From assembly GCA_000153385.1 (NCBI GenBank), contig CH672375.1:62001-126000 (forward strand): DNA of 64,000 nt, given 5' to 3'. Position 1 is the stretch's first letter, and every line of letters starts with the position of its first letter. The position numbers were made by a program, and so were the translations under genes. Below are positions 17,128 to 26,214 of the stretch, piece by piece. Under the pieces are notes generated by a model that did no database searches, was not told where the DNA came from, and was given only the letters and a program-made list of their open reading frames with translations. Source of the DNA: Flavobacteria bacterium BBFL7. GTDB lineage: Bacteria > Bacteroidota > Bacteroidia > Flavobacteriales > Flavobacteriaceae.

Positions 17128-19062
17128 TTATGGATTTCCATAGATTTCTACATTATCGATTACCCATAACTCGTTAGCATTATCATTGAATAAAACAATG
17201 CCTACAACTAAATTTGCTGTAGATGGAAGCCCTGTTATTTCAACTGTAGAATAACCTGCAGAACCATTTGGAGTTGTAACACTTGTCGCAGAGTTATTAC
17301 CATCATATACAAGACTGTAAGAGCCTGTAGCAGAAAAATCGTAACGTCTATTTCCACTACCCGTTATTTCTAATTCATAAGAATAAGTGGTTCCATTATC
17401 ATCACTAATATATATATCGACATAATCGCTTGCATCTAATCCATTACCAGTAGAATTGAGCGAAAATGCTGCTAATCTAAACGTTAAAGTAGCATCTGTA
17501 TATCCAGAACTATCAACAGGTCCAAAATCTAAGTCTGTATCTCCATTAATAACACCGTAGCTTCTAGCATCAATATATGTAGGAGTATTAGGACTAGTAC
17601 CATTGGTAGTTCTAAATACTCCAGGAGTATTAACCGTATAATTAAGTGTAGGTGATGCTGCTGTTATTTCAAAATCTTGAATACCTAACAAAACAGGACT
17701 TAATGGCACCTCATCATCTATAATAGTAAATGTAGTAGATGCGTTTGTGCCTATAACGGCACTTATTCCACCAGATATGTTTTGTAAATCAAGTATAATT
17801 GTTTCGTTACCTTCAGAAATGAGATCATTTGTAATAAAGAAATCTATTTGTTGTGAAGCAATTGAATTGGCAGGAAATGTAATTGTAATTGGAAAAGCTA
17901 GTGCTGTTCCTAGACCATCTGTATCATAATCAACTCCATTGGTTGCGGTAGATGATGCATCCAGAGCTACCTCAACTGTGGTAGCTGTCGTCATAGATGG
18001 ATTAATGATATTGATATCGATAGAACCTACTATTCCGTTTTCTACTTCTGAATAGGTGATAGAGTCAAAACTGACTTCAGTAGCACTATCATCATCTATA
18101 AAAGTTACCGAATGCGAACCTACCGTACCTATAATTGGGTTAATTCCACCGCTAGGGTTTTGAAGATCGAACTGTAATATTTCATCTACAGCATTATTAT
18201 CATCTGCATAAGCGTATACATCAAAACTAGCAGTTGTTGCTCCTGCAGGAATAGTCATTGTGAATGGAAAAGCAGTTACCGCTACACTATTATTATCGAT
18301 GTCATAATCTGTACCTAAAACACCGGCCGTGCTTGAAGCATTTATATTCACCTCAACAGTTGTCGCAACCGTCGGACTAGGATTGATAACATTTACATTA
18401 ACAGTCCTCACATCATCTTCTGGGATTGTGCTAGAAGCTATAGCAAACTCGATTTCTGTCTGTTTAAATTCTATTTCACTATAAGGACTTAAAACTTCAA
18501 TACCTGGACTAGCTCCACTACTGGCTCTAGGTGTTATTCCCACAGCTACATAAAAATTACCATCTGCGGCAGTGGTTAGATACGTAGCTGCGGTTGCTCC
18601 TGAAATAGCCATAACGTTAGTTCCGGTCGCATCGTCTGCGCGATACCATTGATAAGAAGTTCCAGATTCTGTATCATTCTCACCATCGGTGTAGGTATAG
18701 CTACTTGTTAAGATTTCATCTACCTCTAGGACTCCAGTATAAGTAACTAAAGATGCTTCAGGCACCTCATTCATACAATACCAATCCATCCATTGACTGC
18801 GAGTACTGTCATAAACCTGAAGACAACGATTGTTACCATCATTCAAGTAAATCATTAATCCATCAGGTATCGGAGTTGCAATGGTTGCTCTCTGAGCAAT
18901 AGTTAAAGTTGGTAATTTTAAACCACCATACACTCCAGGACTTATTTCAGAACGTACATCTAATATCGTAGCAGGATCAGGTGTTTCCGTACCTATACCG
19001 ACCTGTGAATAGCTGTAATTAAATGCAAATAAGCACAATAGGAATATTCGTAAAAATCTCAT
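17128..19062 (-). CDS. Secreted Calx-beta protein with VGIGT module
   Basis: A 644-residue exported protein with a signal peptide at 1-19 (ending YSYSQ). The N-terminal module runs VGIGTETPDPATILDVRS, then GGLKLPTLTIAQRA and CLQVYDSTRSQWMDWYC. An Ig-like stretch with SYQWYRADD follows. Two Calx-beta repeats of ~110 residues follow (about 205-440), each ending FIDDD or IIDDE, which would bind calcium. The C-terminal part repeats the beta-sandwich of the next gene, ending ELWVIDNVEIYGNP. No type IX sorting domain is seen. It looks like a surface or matrix protein, but how it is anchored is not clear. Confidence 0.75.
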   Translation of the reverse strand: MRFLRIFLLCLFAFNYSYSQVGIGTETPDPATILDVRSEISPGVYGGLKLPTLTIAQRATIATPIPDGLMIYLNDGNNRCLQVYDSTRSQWMDWYCMNEVPEASLVTYTGVLEVDEILTSSYTYTDGENDTESGTSYQWYRADDATGTNVMAISGATAATYLTTAADGNFYVAVGITPRASSGASPGIEVLSPYSEIEFKQTEIEFAIASSTIPEDDVRTVNVNVINPSPTVATTVEVNINASSTAGVLGTDYDIDNNSVAVTAFPFTMTIPAGATTASFDVYAYADDNNAVDEILQFDLQNPSGGINPIIGTVGSHSVTFIDDDSATEVSFDSITYSEVENGIVGSIDINIINPSMTTATTVEVALDASSTATNGVDYDTDGLGTALAFPITITFPANSIASQQIDFFITNDLISEGNETIILDLQNISGGISAVIGTNASTTFTIIDDEVPLSPVLLGIQDFEITAASPTLNYTVNTPGVFRTTNGTSPNTPTYIDARSYGVINGDTDLDFGPVDSSGYTDATLTFRLAAFSLNSTGNGLDASDYVDIYISDDNGTTYSYELEITGSGNRRYDFSATGSYSLVYDGNNSATSVTTPNGSAGYSTVEITGLPSTANLVVGIVLFNDNANELWVIDNVEIYGNP

Positions 19063-19165
19063 GCATAAGTACTTTAGTATTTTAAAAGTACCTATAATGA
19101 TTCATAACATTGTTATTTCAGCTTTAACAAATCGTTGAAATACCTAAATTTTTATTAACATAACG

Positions 19166-20494
19166 TTAAGAAGTTACATCGTCTAAGTTATCATCCCAAT
19201 TCTCTACATGTGGTTTGCCAAATTTCCCTAAGGATTTGGCTACAATAGATGCTACTGTAGCATCTCCTGTTACATTAACTGTAGTACGTAGCATGTCTAA
19301 AGGTCTATCTACCGCAAATATTAATGCAAGTGCAACTGGTAACAATTCACTAGGAAAATCGATAGACTCTAGTACAATAACAAGCATCACCATTCCTGCT
19401 CCTGGTACTGCTGCACTACCTATTGAAGCTAGTAATGCCGTTAAAATAATGGTTAACTGAGCACTAAAACTCAAATCAATGTCTAAAGCTTGACAGACAA
19501 AAACCGCCGCTACAGCTTGATATAAACTGGTACCATCCATATTTATTGTAGCTCCTACCGGTAAAACAAAACTAGATACTTCTTTCTCTACACCCATATG
19601 CTCTTCTACTCGTTCCATAGTAACTGGTAAGGTAGCAGCACTAGAACTAGTGGAAAATGCTAATAACTGAGCTGGAGCAATTTTTTGTAAAAACCATATA
19701 GGCGACTTTTTTACATAAAGAGCAAATATCAAGCAATAAATGACTATCATGAAAAGCAATCCAGCTACAACTGTAAGTGCATAAAACAAGAGTGCCAACA
19801 AGACCTCTGGATCATCTGCACTTACGACTACATTTGCTAGTAATGCAAATACGGCAAAAGGTGCAAATAACATGATCAAGTCTACCATTTTTAAAACCAC
19901 ATCATTCAAACTATCAAAGAAGTTTTTTAACGGTTCTGCCTTCTTCTCTCCTATCAACAACATTGATATACCTAAGAATATCGCAAAGAAAATGACTTGT
20001 AACATTAAACTATTATTCGACATGGCTGCGACTGCATTACTAGGTACCATATCCACTAGAGCTTGCAATGGTCCAGCATCTTTAGTTTGAGCCGCTGTGG
20101 CTAGTTTACCGGCTATGTTAGAGTTACCTTCGTATGTCGAACTTAGTTTTGCAATCGTATCTTTAGAAATACCATCTCCAGGTGCAAATAGATTTACTAA
20201 ACCTAGACCTACTGAAATTGCGATAACGGTTGTACATATATATATGACTATCGTACGTAATCCCATATTACGAAACTTAGCGATATCCTTTAAATCAGAG
20301 ATTCCTTTAATTAAGGAAGCAAGTATTAAGGGAACAGCAATCAACTTTAATAGGTTCACAAATATGGTCCCAAATGGATTGATCCAATCACCTACAAAGT
20401 CTTTTCCCCAATCTACTTGAGTCATCAATAACCCAAAAGCGATTCCGAGAATCATTCCTATTAAAATTTGCCAGTGTAGTGCTAGTTTCTTCAT
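19166..20494 (-). CDS. Dicarboxylate/amino acid:cation symporter
   Basis: A 442-residue inner membrane transporter of the DAACS (GltP/DctA) family, which imports glutamate, aspartate or C4-dicarboxylates with H+ or Na+. The hallmark blocks are the serine-rich hairpin AFSTSSSAATLPVTMERVEE, the substrate and cation motif GATINMDGTSLYQAVAAVFV, and GSAAVPGAGMVML. The N-terminus KLALHWQILIGMILGIAFG is typical. The length is normal. A single gene, followed downstream by the divergent end of the Calx-beta gene leader. The exact substrate cannot be read from the sequence. Confidence 0.92.
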   Translation of the reverse strand: MKKLALHWQILIGMILGIAFGLLMTQVDWGKDFVGDWINPFGTIFVNLLKLIAVPLILASLIKGISDLKDIAKFRNMGLRTIVIYICTTVIAISVGLGLVNLFAPGDGISKDTIAKLSSTYEGNSNIAGKLATAAQTKDAGPLQALVDMVPSNAVAAMSNNSLMLQVIFFAIFLGISMLLIGEKKAEPLKNFFDSLNDVVLKMVDLIMLFAPFAVFALLANVVVSADDPEVLLALLFYALTVVAGLLFMIVIYCLIFALYVKKSPIWFLQKIAPAQLLAFSTSSSAATLPVTMERVEEHMGVEKEVSSFVLPVGATINMDGTSLYQAVAAVFVCQALDIDLSFSAQLTIILTALLASIGSAAVPGAGMVMLVIVLESIDFPSELLPVALALIFAVDRPLDMLRTTVNVTGDATVASIVAKSLGKFGKPHVENWDDNLDDVTS

Positions 20495-20526
20495 GTATAC
20501 TTTTAATTCTGTTCGAATATAATATT

Positions 20527-21591
20527 TTATAATCTTGTAGTTCTTGCTCTTAAAAAATGGTCTGCCATAACCAGTGCCGCCATAGCTTCAACGATAGGTA
20601 CCGCGCGAGGCACGACACAAGGATCGTGTCTTCCTTTTCCTTGCATTATTACTTTTTCTCCAGCGTTGTTAATTGTATCTTGATTTTGAATTAAAGTTGC
20701 AACTGGTTTAAAAGCTACCCTAAAATAAATATCCATACCATTAGAAATACCACCTTGAATTCCACCGCTTAAATTAGTTTTAGTGGTGCCATCCTGGTTA
20801 TATAAATCATTATGATCACTACCTTTCATTTTAGCGCCACAAAATCCACTGCCATATTCAAATCCTTTTACGGCATTGATGGATAACATTGCTTTGGCAA
20901 GATCTGCATGGAGTTTGTCAAATACAGGTTCTCCTAGACCGCTAGGTACATTTTGGATCACACAAGTAATCGTTCCGCCTATGGTATCTCCTGCCTTTCT
21001 TACTTGCATTATTTTTTCTTCAAACGCTTTCGCGAAAGCGGGATCAGGACATCTTACTGCATTATTTTCAATCTCGTTAAAGTCAAGATCTTGATAAGGT
21101 TTATCAATAAATAAATCACCGACACTACTCGTAAAAGCGTTAAACTTAAAAGAACTGAGTAGTTGTTTTGCAATGGCGCCAGCCACTACTCTACTTGCTG
21201 TTTCTCTAGCACTACTGCGTCCACCACCACGATAATCACGTACTCCATACTTATCATCATACACTTTATCTGCATGACTAGGCCTGTAGGTATCCTTAAT
21301 ATGTGAATAATCTTTAGACTTCTGGTTTTCATTAATAATTTGAAATCCTATAGGCGTACCAGTAGTTACTCCTTCAAAAATACCAGACATAAATTGTACG
21401 GTATCAGACTCTTTGCGCTGTGTCACGATTTTGCTTTGACCTGGTTTACGTCTATCTAAATCACTTTGAATAGCGTCTAGGTCTAACTTTAAACCAGCTG
21501 GACAACCGTCTATAATTCCTCCTATTGCTATACCGTGTGACTCACCATAAGTAGTAAGTTTGAATATAGTACCAAATGTATTTCCTGCCAT
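20527..21591 (-). CDS. aroC: Chorismate synthase
   Basis: A 354-residue enzyme that converts EPSP to chorismate with reduced FMN, the last common step of the shikimate pathway. It has the [14 protein letters not shown] start, the [21 protein letters not shown] block and [17 protein letters not shown] at the end. The genomic palindrome is inside the frame and encodes PAFAKA just before FEEKIMQV, at a surface-loop position I would expect to vary. A TATATTTG -7 box ends 5 bp before the ATG, so the mRNA could be nearly leaderless. A normal-length cytosolic enzyme. Confidence 0.96.
   Translation of the reverse strand: MAGNTFGTIFKLTTYGESHGIAIGGIIDGCPAGLKLDLDAIQSDLDRRKPGQSKIVTQRKESDTVQFMSGIFEGVTTGTPIGFQIINENQKSKDYSHIKDTYRPSHADKVYDDKYGVRDYRGGGRSSARETASRVVAGAIAKQLLSSFKFNAFTSSVGDLFIDKPYQDLDFNEIENNAVRCPDPAFAKAFEEKIMQVRKAGDTIGGTITCVIQNVPSGLGEPVFDKLHADLAKAMLSINAVKGFEYGSGFCGAKMKGSDHNDLYNQDGTTKTNLSGGIQGGISNGMDIYFRVAFKPVATLIQNQDTINNAGEKVIMQGKGRHDPCVVPRAVPIVEAMAALVMADHFLRARTTRL
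21025..21040. repeat. 16-bp palindrome, copy 4 (inside aroC)
   Basis: A perfect CGCTTTCGCGAAAGCG in frame within aroC, read as A-F-A-K-A. Confidence 0.97.
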
Positions 21592-21596
21592 ATGCG

Positions 21597-21604
21597 CAAA
21601 TATA
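21597..21604 (-). promoter_or_regulatory. -7 box abutting the aroC start
   Basis: TATATTTG followed by CG on the minus strand matches TAnnTTTG. It ends 5 bp upstream of the aroC ATG, so transcription would begin at or very near the start codon. No clear -33 TTG. Confidence 0.4.
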
Positions 21605-21642
21605 GTCAGACATATTCATAACTTTGAGTTCAAATTCACACA

Positions 21643-22422
21643 ATGAAAAAAACGTTACTGCTAACCGCTCTGGTTATCCTTACCATCGCCTGTGGCTCTC
21701 AAAATTCTGGAATGAGTCACAACGGTAAGAATTCAGAAAAATCTGATGATCAAGAATATCGTGATCGTTTTCAAAATGCCAAAGAATTAATAGGAAGAGA
21801 AAAATACTCTAGCGCCATCCTAAATATTGACCATATGACAGCATTACAGCTTAATAATGGTGATTATACTCCACAACGTTACAAAGCAATGATATTGCAA
21901 GTAACCGGAGAAAAAGAAGAAGCAAACCTTATTTACCAATCAATAATTAAAGCTACAGATGCTAGTGATGATGAAAGAAAAAAAGCTGAGCAATTAATGT
22001 TGATCAATAACCAAAAAAAAGCTCCGTTAATAAAAGAAATAGATCGACTAAAAGACTCTACTGAGTTTAAAGATGCGATTAAGGTAATTGAAGTTCCTCC
22101 CATGTTTCCTGGTTGTGAAAACTTACCGCAAGAAACATGGAATAAGTGTATGTCACGTGGTGTCGCAAAACATATCGTACGAACTATAGATGTGGACATC
22201 GCTCAAGTTACTTCTAACACAGGATTTATAAGATCATATGTCAATTATGAGATCGACACTACTGGACATATAAGCCATATTAAAGCTACTGGTAAAAATA
22301 AATTCTTAAATCTAGAGGCTCATCGTGTTATGGCACAATTACCACAAGTAACACCTGGATATATAGAAGGTGAAAAAGTACCGGTTTCATATACTATTCC
22401 TATACGTTTTACTGTAAACTAA
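21643..22422 (+). CDS. Lipoprotein with TonB-C-like domain
   Basis: A 259-residue lipoprotein with a lipobox ending at Cys17 (VILTIACGS). Residues 40-140 are helical and TPR-like (RFQNAKELIGREKYSSAILN). The C-terminal ~110 residues resemble the TonB C-terminal domain as it appears in Flavobacteriia, starting EVPPMFPGCENLPQETWNKC and ending PVSYTIPIRFTVN. Unlike a real TonB it has no inner membrane anchor or proline-rich linker. It is followed by a second gene with the same C-terminal domain. The role is unknown; it may bind outer membrane receptors or only share the fold. Confidence 0.7.
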   Translation: MKKTLLLTALVILTIACGSQNSGMSHNGKNSEKSDDQEYRDRFQNAKELIGREKYSSAILNIDHMTALQLNNGDYTPQRYKAMILQVTGEKEEANLIYQSIIKATDASDDERKKAEQLMLINNQKKAPLIKEIDRLKDSTEFKDAIKVIEVPPMFPGCENLPQETWNKCMSRGVAKHIVRTIDVDIAQVTSNTGFIRSYVNYEIDTTGHISHIKATGKNKFLNLEAHRVMAQLPQVTPGYIEGEKVPVSYTIPIRFTVN

Positions 22423-22539
22423 TATAAAAGTAGTTTTTCAACGAATAATTGCACCTTTTTATCTTATAGCATCGTGCTTTAGCTTGATTCTATAATATTG
22501 CCTTTAAAAAATGATATCTTTATCGCTTAAATAAAACTC

Positions 22540-22998
22540 ATGAAAAAAATAATATTCTTTATAGCTGTATTTACAAGTGTAACACTTTCAGCTCAAGTTC
22601 AAGAAGCTAAGGATGTAGCTACCGCTGTAATTGAAAAAGCACCAACCTATCCAGGATGTGACACGGGTGACAAAGAATGTTTTCAAACTAAACTACAAGA
22701 AGAAATAACCAAAAACTTTAATAGTAAAATTACTTCTAGTCTATCCAGCAAACAGCAAGTCATAGTTCAATTTACCGTTTCTAAAGATGGTCATTTTACT
22801 GATGTGAAGGTTAAGGCGTTAAATAAAGATATCAAAGATGAAATGGTTAGAATATTTTCTCTTCTGCCTACTGTAACTCCTGCTGCAATGAAAGGTGATA
22901 ATAAAGCGGTTTCTTATACATTACCTCTTTATGTTGAGCCAGCTAAAAAGAAAATATCTAATACTCTTGTAGCTCCTTCACAAACACAAAATAACTAA
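22540..22998 (+). CDS. Periplasmic TonB-C-like small protein
   Basis: A 152-residue exported protein with a signal peptide at 1-18 (ending VTLSAQ). It is almost entirely one TonB-C-like domain: APTYPGCDTGDKECFQTKL, then VIVQFTVSKDGHFTDVKVKA and AVSYTLPLYV. The paired cysteines in PGC...CF match those in the preceding gene, which points to duplication. It is followed after 3 bp by another lipoprotein gene, so the two are co-transcribed. There is no anchor and no ExbB/D partner nearby. Confidence 0.7.
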   Translation: MKKIIFFIAVFTSVTLSAQVQEAKDVATAVIEKAPTYPGCDTGDKECFQTKLQEEITKNFNSKITSSLSSKQQVIVQFTVSKDGHFTDVKVKALNKDIKDEMVRIFSLLPTVTPAAMKGDNKAVSYTLPLYVEPAKKKISNTLVAPSQTQNN

Positions 22999-23001
22999 AA
23001 G

Positions 23002-23787
23002 ATGTTAAAGAAATTTATTTTATTGTGCGTTGTTAGTGTATCTATCCTTTCCTGTACAGAAAGTGATGATACCAGTCGTAGTAATGACAACTTTAGTTAC
23101 TTACCTCTTACAGTAAATAATTCATGGACTTATGACGTTGCCACTGGCACAGACGTTTCTAGTGATGAATTGACTGTAAGTTCTGTAACAGGTTCTAGTT
23201 ACTCGCTTATTTCAAATCCTGCTGTACCTGCTGGTCTTATGACAGGAGTTTTATCAAGTGGTGAATTAACCGCTGCAAATGGTCAACTTATAGGTAATGG
23301 AACCATAGGTTTTGATTTTCAAGGTGTTGGTGATTTCTCTATTGATATTGTAGATGGTGTGTTGTACGATCAAAATGCTAATAACAACGAAGAGCTTTAC
23401 ACCACTTCTGGTACGTTTACAGAAACGGTAGATGGGTATGACTTAGACATTAACTATGTTGCTTCTACTATACAATTAGCAGATCAATCTAGTATGACAG
23501 TTCCAGCTGGTACGTTTACAGATTTACTGCATTCACAACTGGTTATTAATGTAAGTATCACTACAGATATTGCTATAGGCCCTATTTCACAGACGATTAC
23601 TTTATTAGCAGCTCAAGATGTTATGGTAGTAGATAATTACTGGGCACAAGATGTAGGATTAGTAAAGTCTGATAATCAATTAGACTATATGCTTGAAGAC
23701 TTTTCGGCATTACCTGTTAGTCTTCCAGTACCTCAAAGTGCAAGCGTATTAACCACACAAGATTTGACTCTTTACACTGTAAACTAG
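23002..23787 (+). CDS. Hypothetical lipoprotein
   Basis: A 261-residue lipoprotein with a lipobox Cys at 18 (VSILSCTES). The mature part starts with a short Asp/Ser-rich spacer and NFSYLPLTVNNSWTYDVATG, a motif seen in many Bacteroidota outer-membrane-anchored proteins of unknown role. The remainder is beta-rich with few charged residues. It lies 3 bp after the TonB-C-like gene and ends at a strong terminator shared with mtaB. I do not recognise a function. Confidence 0.65.
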   Translation: MLKKFILLCVVSVSILSCTESDDTSRSNDNFSYLPLTVNNSWTYDVATGTDVSSDELTVSSVTGSSYSLISNPAVPAGLMTGVLSSGELTAANGQLIGNGTIGFDFQGVGDFSIDIVDGVLYDQNANNNEELYTTSGTFTETVDGYDLDINYVASTIQLADQSSMTVPAGTFTDLLHSQLVINVSITTDIAIGPISQTITLLAAQDVMVVDNYWAQDVGLVKSDNQLDYMLEDFSALPVSLPVPQSASVLTTQDLTLYTVN

Positions 23788-23805
23788 GAGTATTTATATA
23801 AAATT

Positions 23806-23843
23806 AAAAAAGTCCTTTTCTTATTAGAAAAGGACTTTTTTTT
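23806..23843. terminator. Bidirectional terminator
   Basis: Arms AGTCCTTTTC (23811-23820) and GAAAAGGACT (23827-23836) with an A-run on the left and a T-run on the right. It serves the lipoprotein gene on the plus strand and mtaB on the minus strand. Confidence 0.92.
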
Positions 23844-23869
23844 GCTTTGGTGTAAGCGCTAAACAGCTG

Positions 23870-25189
23870 TTAAGCGATTCGCACCAATCCATCTTCATCA
23901 ATACTTTTTAACGTGACGGTTTGTAATTCATTTACTAATTCTGGATTCCAGTAAGTTTTTACCTTTACATAGTTTTCTGTAAAACCTTGAATAAACCCTT
24001 CGCGATTCTCTGCTTCCCATAGAACCGTTTTAGTCTTCCCGAGCTGGCTTTCATAAAACGCACGACGTTTCTTAACCGATAGTCCACGCAACATTTTTGA
24101 ACGCTTTGCACGCACTTTTTTAGGTACAACACCTTCCATAGTAGCTGCTTCAGTGTTATCACGCTCAGAATAAGTAAAGACGTGTAAATAAGAAATATTT
24201 AAATCACTTAAGAAGTTATAGGTATCTAGAAAATGGTCGTCAGTCTCACCAGGGAAACCTACTATCACATCTACACCTATACAGCAGTCAGGCATGACTT
24301 CTTTAATCTTAGTAACTCGATCTACATAAAGTTCGCGATTATAACGACGCTTCATCTTACCTAGTAACTCATTATTACCAGCTTGAAGAGGTATATGAAA
24401 ATGTGGTACAAAAGCATTAGCACCAGATACAAATTCAATGGTTTCGTTTTTTAATAAATTAGGTTCAATAGAAGAAATACGCAAACGCTCAATTCCGTTT
24501 ACAGTATCTAGTGCATGCACCAGATCTAGAAAAGTGTGCTCATGTCTTTTATTCCCAAACTCTCCTTTACCATAATCTCCTATATTCACTCCAGTAAGCA
24601 CGATTTCTTTAATACCTTGCTCAGATATCAATCGAGCATTTTCCATCACGTTTTCTAGTGTATCACTTCTTGATATACCTCTAGCTAATGGAATAGTACA
24701 ATAAGTACATTTATAATCGCAACCGTCTTGTACTTTTAGAAAAGCACGAGTACGATCGCCTATAGAATAAGATCCTACATAAAAGTCTGCCTCATCAATC
24801 TCACAAGAATGAATCTGTGTAGGCTCTTCTTTACTTAACTGATTAAGGTAATCTGTAATTTTAAATTTTTCCGTAGCTCCTAGAACGAGATCTACACCAT
24901 CTACAGCAGCTAGCTCTTCTGGCTTTAATTGCGCATAGCAACCTACAGCAATGGTAAAGGCATCTTCGTTAACTTGTTGTGCTTTCTTAACGATTGATTT
25001 AAAACGTTTATCAGCATTTTCAGTGACACTACAAGTATTAATAACATAAATATCTGCACGTTTTTCAAAATCAACGCGCTCAAATCCTTCTTGCTCAAAA
25101 TCGCGAGCAATAGTACTAGTTTCACTAAAGTTGAGTTTACAACCTAGCGTATAAAAAGCAACAGATTTTGTAGCTATTTCTGTAGACAT
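23870..25189 (-). CDS. mtaB: tRNA t6A37 methylthiotransferase MtaB
   Basis: A radical-SAM enzyme that adds a methylthio group to t6A37 of tRNAs reading ANN codons. The N-terminal UPF0004 domain begins AFYTLGCKLNFSETS, with cysteines in INTCSVTENAD and AVGCYAQ for the first Fe-S cluster. The radical-SAM cluster is CDYKCTYC. A TRAM-like end follows (KTKTVLWEAENREGFIQGFTENY). I take the ATG at 25189 (MSTEIATKS), not the one 24 bp upstream, because a TATCTTTG -7 box lies at 25211-25218 and would overlap the longer form. A single gene with a shared terminator. Confidence 0.93.
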   Translation of the reverse strand: MSTEIATKSVAFYTLGCKLNFSETSTIARDFEQEGFERVDFEKRADIYVINTCSVTENADKRFKSIVKKAQQVNEDAFTIAVGCYAQLKPEELAAVDGVDLVLGATEKFKITDYLNQLSKEEPTQIHSCEIDEADFYVGSYSIGDRTRAFLKVQDGCDYKCTYCTIPLARGISRSDTLENVMENARLISEQGIKEIVLTGVNIGDYGKGEFGNKRHEHTFLDLVHALDTVNGIERLRISSIEPNLLKNETIEFVSGANAFVPHFHIPLQAGNNELLGKMKRRYNRELYVDRVTKIKEVMPDCCIGVDVIVGFPGETDDHFLDTYNFLSDLNISYLHVFTYSERDNTEAATMEGVVPKKVRAKRSKMLRGLSVKKRRAFYESQLGKTKTVLWEAENREGFIQGFTENYVKVKTYWNPELVNELQTVTLKSIDEDGLVRIA

Positions 25190-25210
25190 AGAGGTAATTA
25201 AATAGGCCGG

Positions 25211-25218
25211 CAAAGATA
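25211..25218 (-). promoter_or_regulatory. -7 box for mtaB
   Basis: TATCTTTG followed by CC on the minus strand matches TAnnTTTGc. It decides the downstream ATG as the more likely mtaB start. Confidence 0.45.
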
Positions 25219-25360
25219 AGAAGTATTCGTTAGGTATCTATTAATACTCTTGCCTTATTGAATTGATATCGTTAAAAACCTTCAAATGCTAACTATCATT
25301 TAATCTTAGGTTAATACAGAATCACTAAGGAAATAATTTCTTTGAACAAACAGAGTAGCC

Positions 25361-26182
25361 TTGAAAAAAAGACCCGTTAAAATAGTTGTCATATCAGATG
25401 TCCATCTAGGCACCTATGGTTGTCATGCAAGAGAGCTTAACGCTTACTTAAAATCCATTAAACCAGAACAATTAATCCTAAATGGTGATATCATTGACAT
25501 CTGGCAGTTTAGAAAAAGGTATTTCCCGCAGTCGCATTTAAAGGTTTTAAAAACCATTATAAACATGGCCAGTAAAGGAACTGTAGTCACTTATATCACT
25601 GGTAATCATGACGAGATGTTACGCAAATTCTCGCCTACCATTTTAGGGAATATTACCTTAGTGGATAAACTAGTACTAGAATTGAATCAGCAAAAAATAT
25701 GGATATTTCATGGCGATGTTTTTGACGCATCCATTCAACACAGTAAGTGGCTTGCAAAATTGGGTGGTTGGGGCTATGACCTACTGATTTTAATCAATCA
25801 AATAATCAATTGGTTTTTACTTAAAATGGGCAAAGACAGGTATTCTTTGTCTAAAAAGATTAAAAAATCAGTAAAAGGTGCTGTTAAATTCATCACTAAT
25901 TTTGAAGAAACAGCTACAGATTTAGCTATTGAAAACGGTTACGACGCTGTTATTTGTGGTCACATACATCAACCTCAAAAACGAGTCATCACTAATGCCA
26001 AAGGAAGCACCTTATACCTCAACAGTGGTGATTGGGTAGAAAATTTAACCGCGTTAGAATATCAAGATAACCAGTGGAATATCATCACTTGCCAGCCAGA
26101 AGAACATTCCAAAAATTCTGAAGAAGAAAACCTGCATATCCCAGACGCAGCAACACTCATTCATTTAGTGACTCAAAATTGA
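25361..26182 (+). CDS. LpxH-like metallophosphoesterase
   Basis: A 273-residue calcineurin-type phosphoesterase similar to UDP-2,3-diacylglucosamine hydrolase, which makes lipid X in lipid A synthesis. Metal-site motifs appear in order: SDVHLG (about 12-17), NGDIIDIW, TGNHDEML, IFHGDVFD and VICGHIHQP. The start codon is TTG (25361); I find no in-frame ATG before the conserved SDVH block. It is longer than E. coli LpxH, with a helical insert NQIINWFLLKMGKDRY that may touch the membrane. A single gene, followed after 32 bp by the peptide-binding lipoprotein. LpxH or a related UDP-sugar phosphatase cannot be told apart here. Confidence 0.8.
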   Translation: MKKRPVKIVVISDVHLGTYGCHARELNAYLKSIKPEQLILNGDIIDIWQFRKRYFPQSHLKVLKTIINMASKGTVVTYITGNHDEMLRKFSPTILGNITLVDKLVLELNQQKIWIFHGDVFDASIQHSKWLAKLGGWGYDLLILINQIINWFLLKMGKDRYSLSKKIKKSVKGAVKFITNFEETATDLAIENGYDAVICGHIHQPQKRVITNAKGSTLYLNSGDWVENLTALEYQDNQWNIITCQPEEHSKNSEEENLHIPDAATLIHLVTQN

Positions 26183-26214
26183 TTAAAAAATAAGAGTTAA
26201 AGTATATTTACAGC

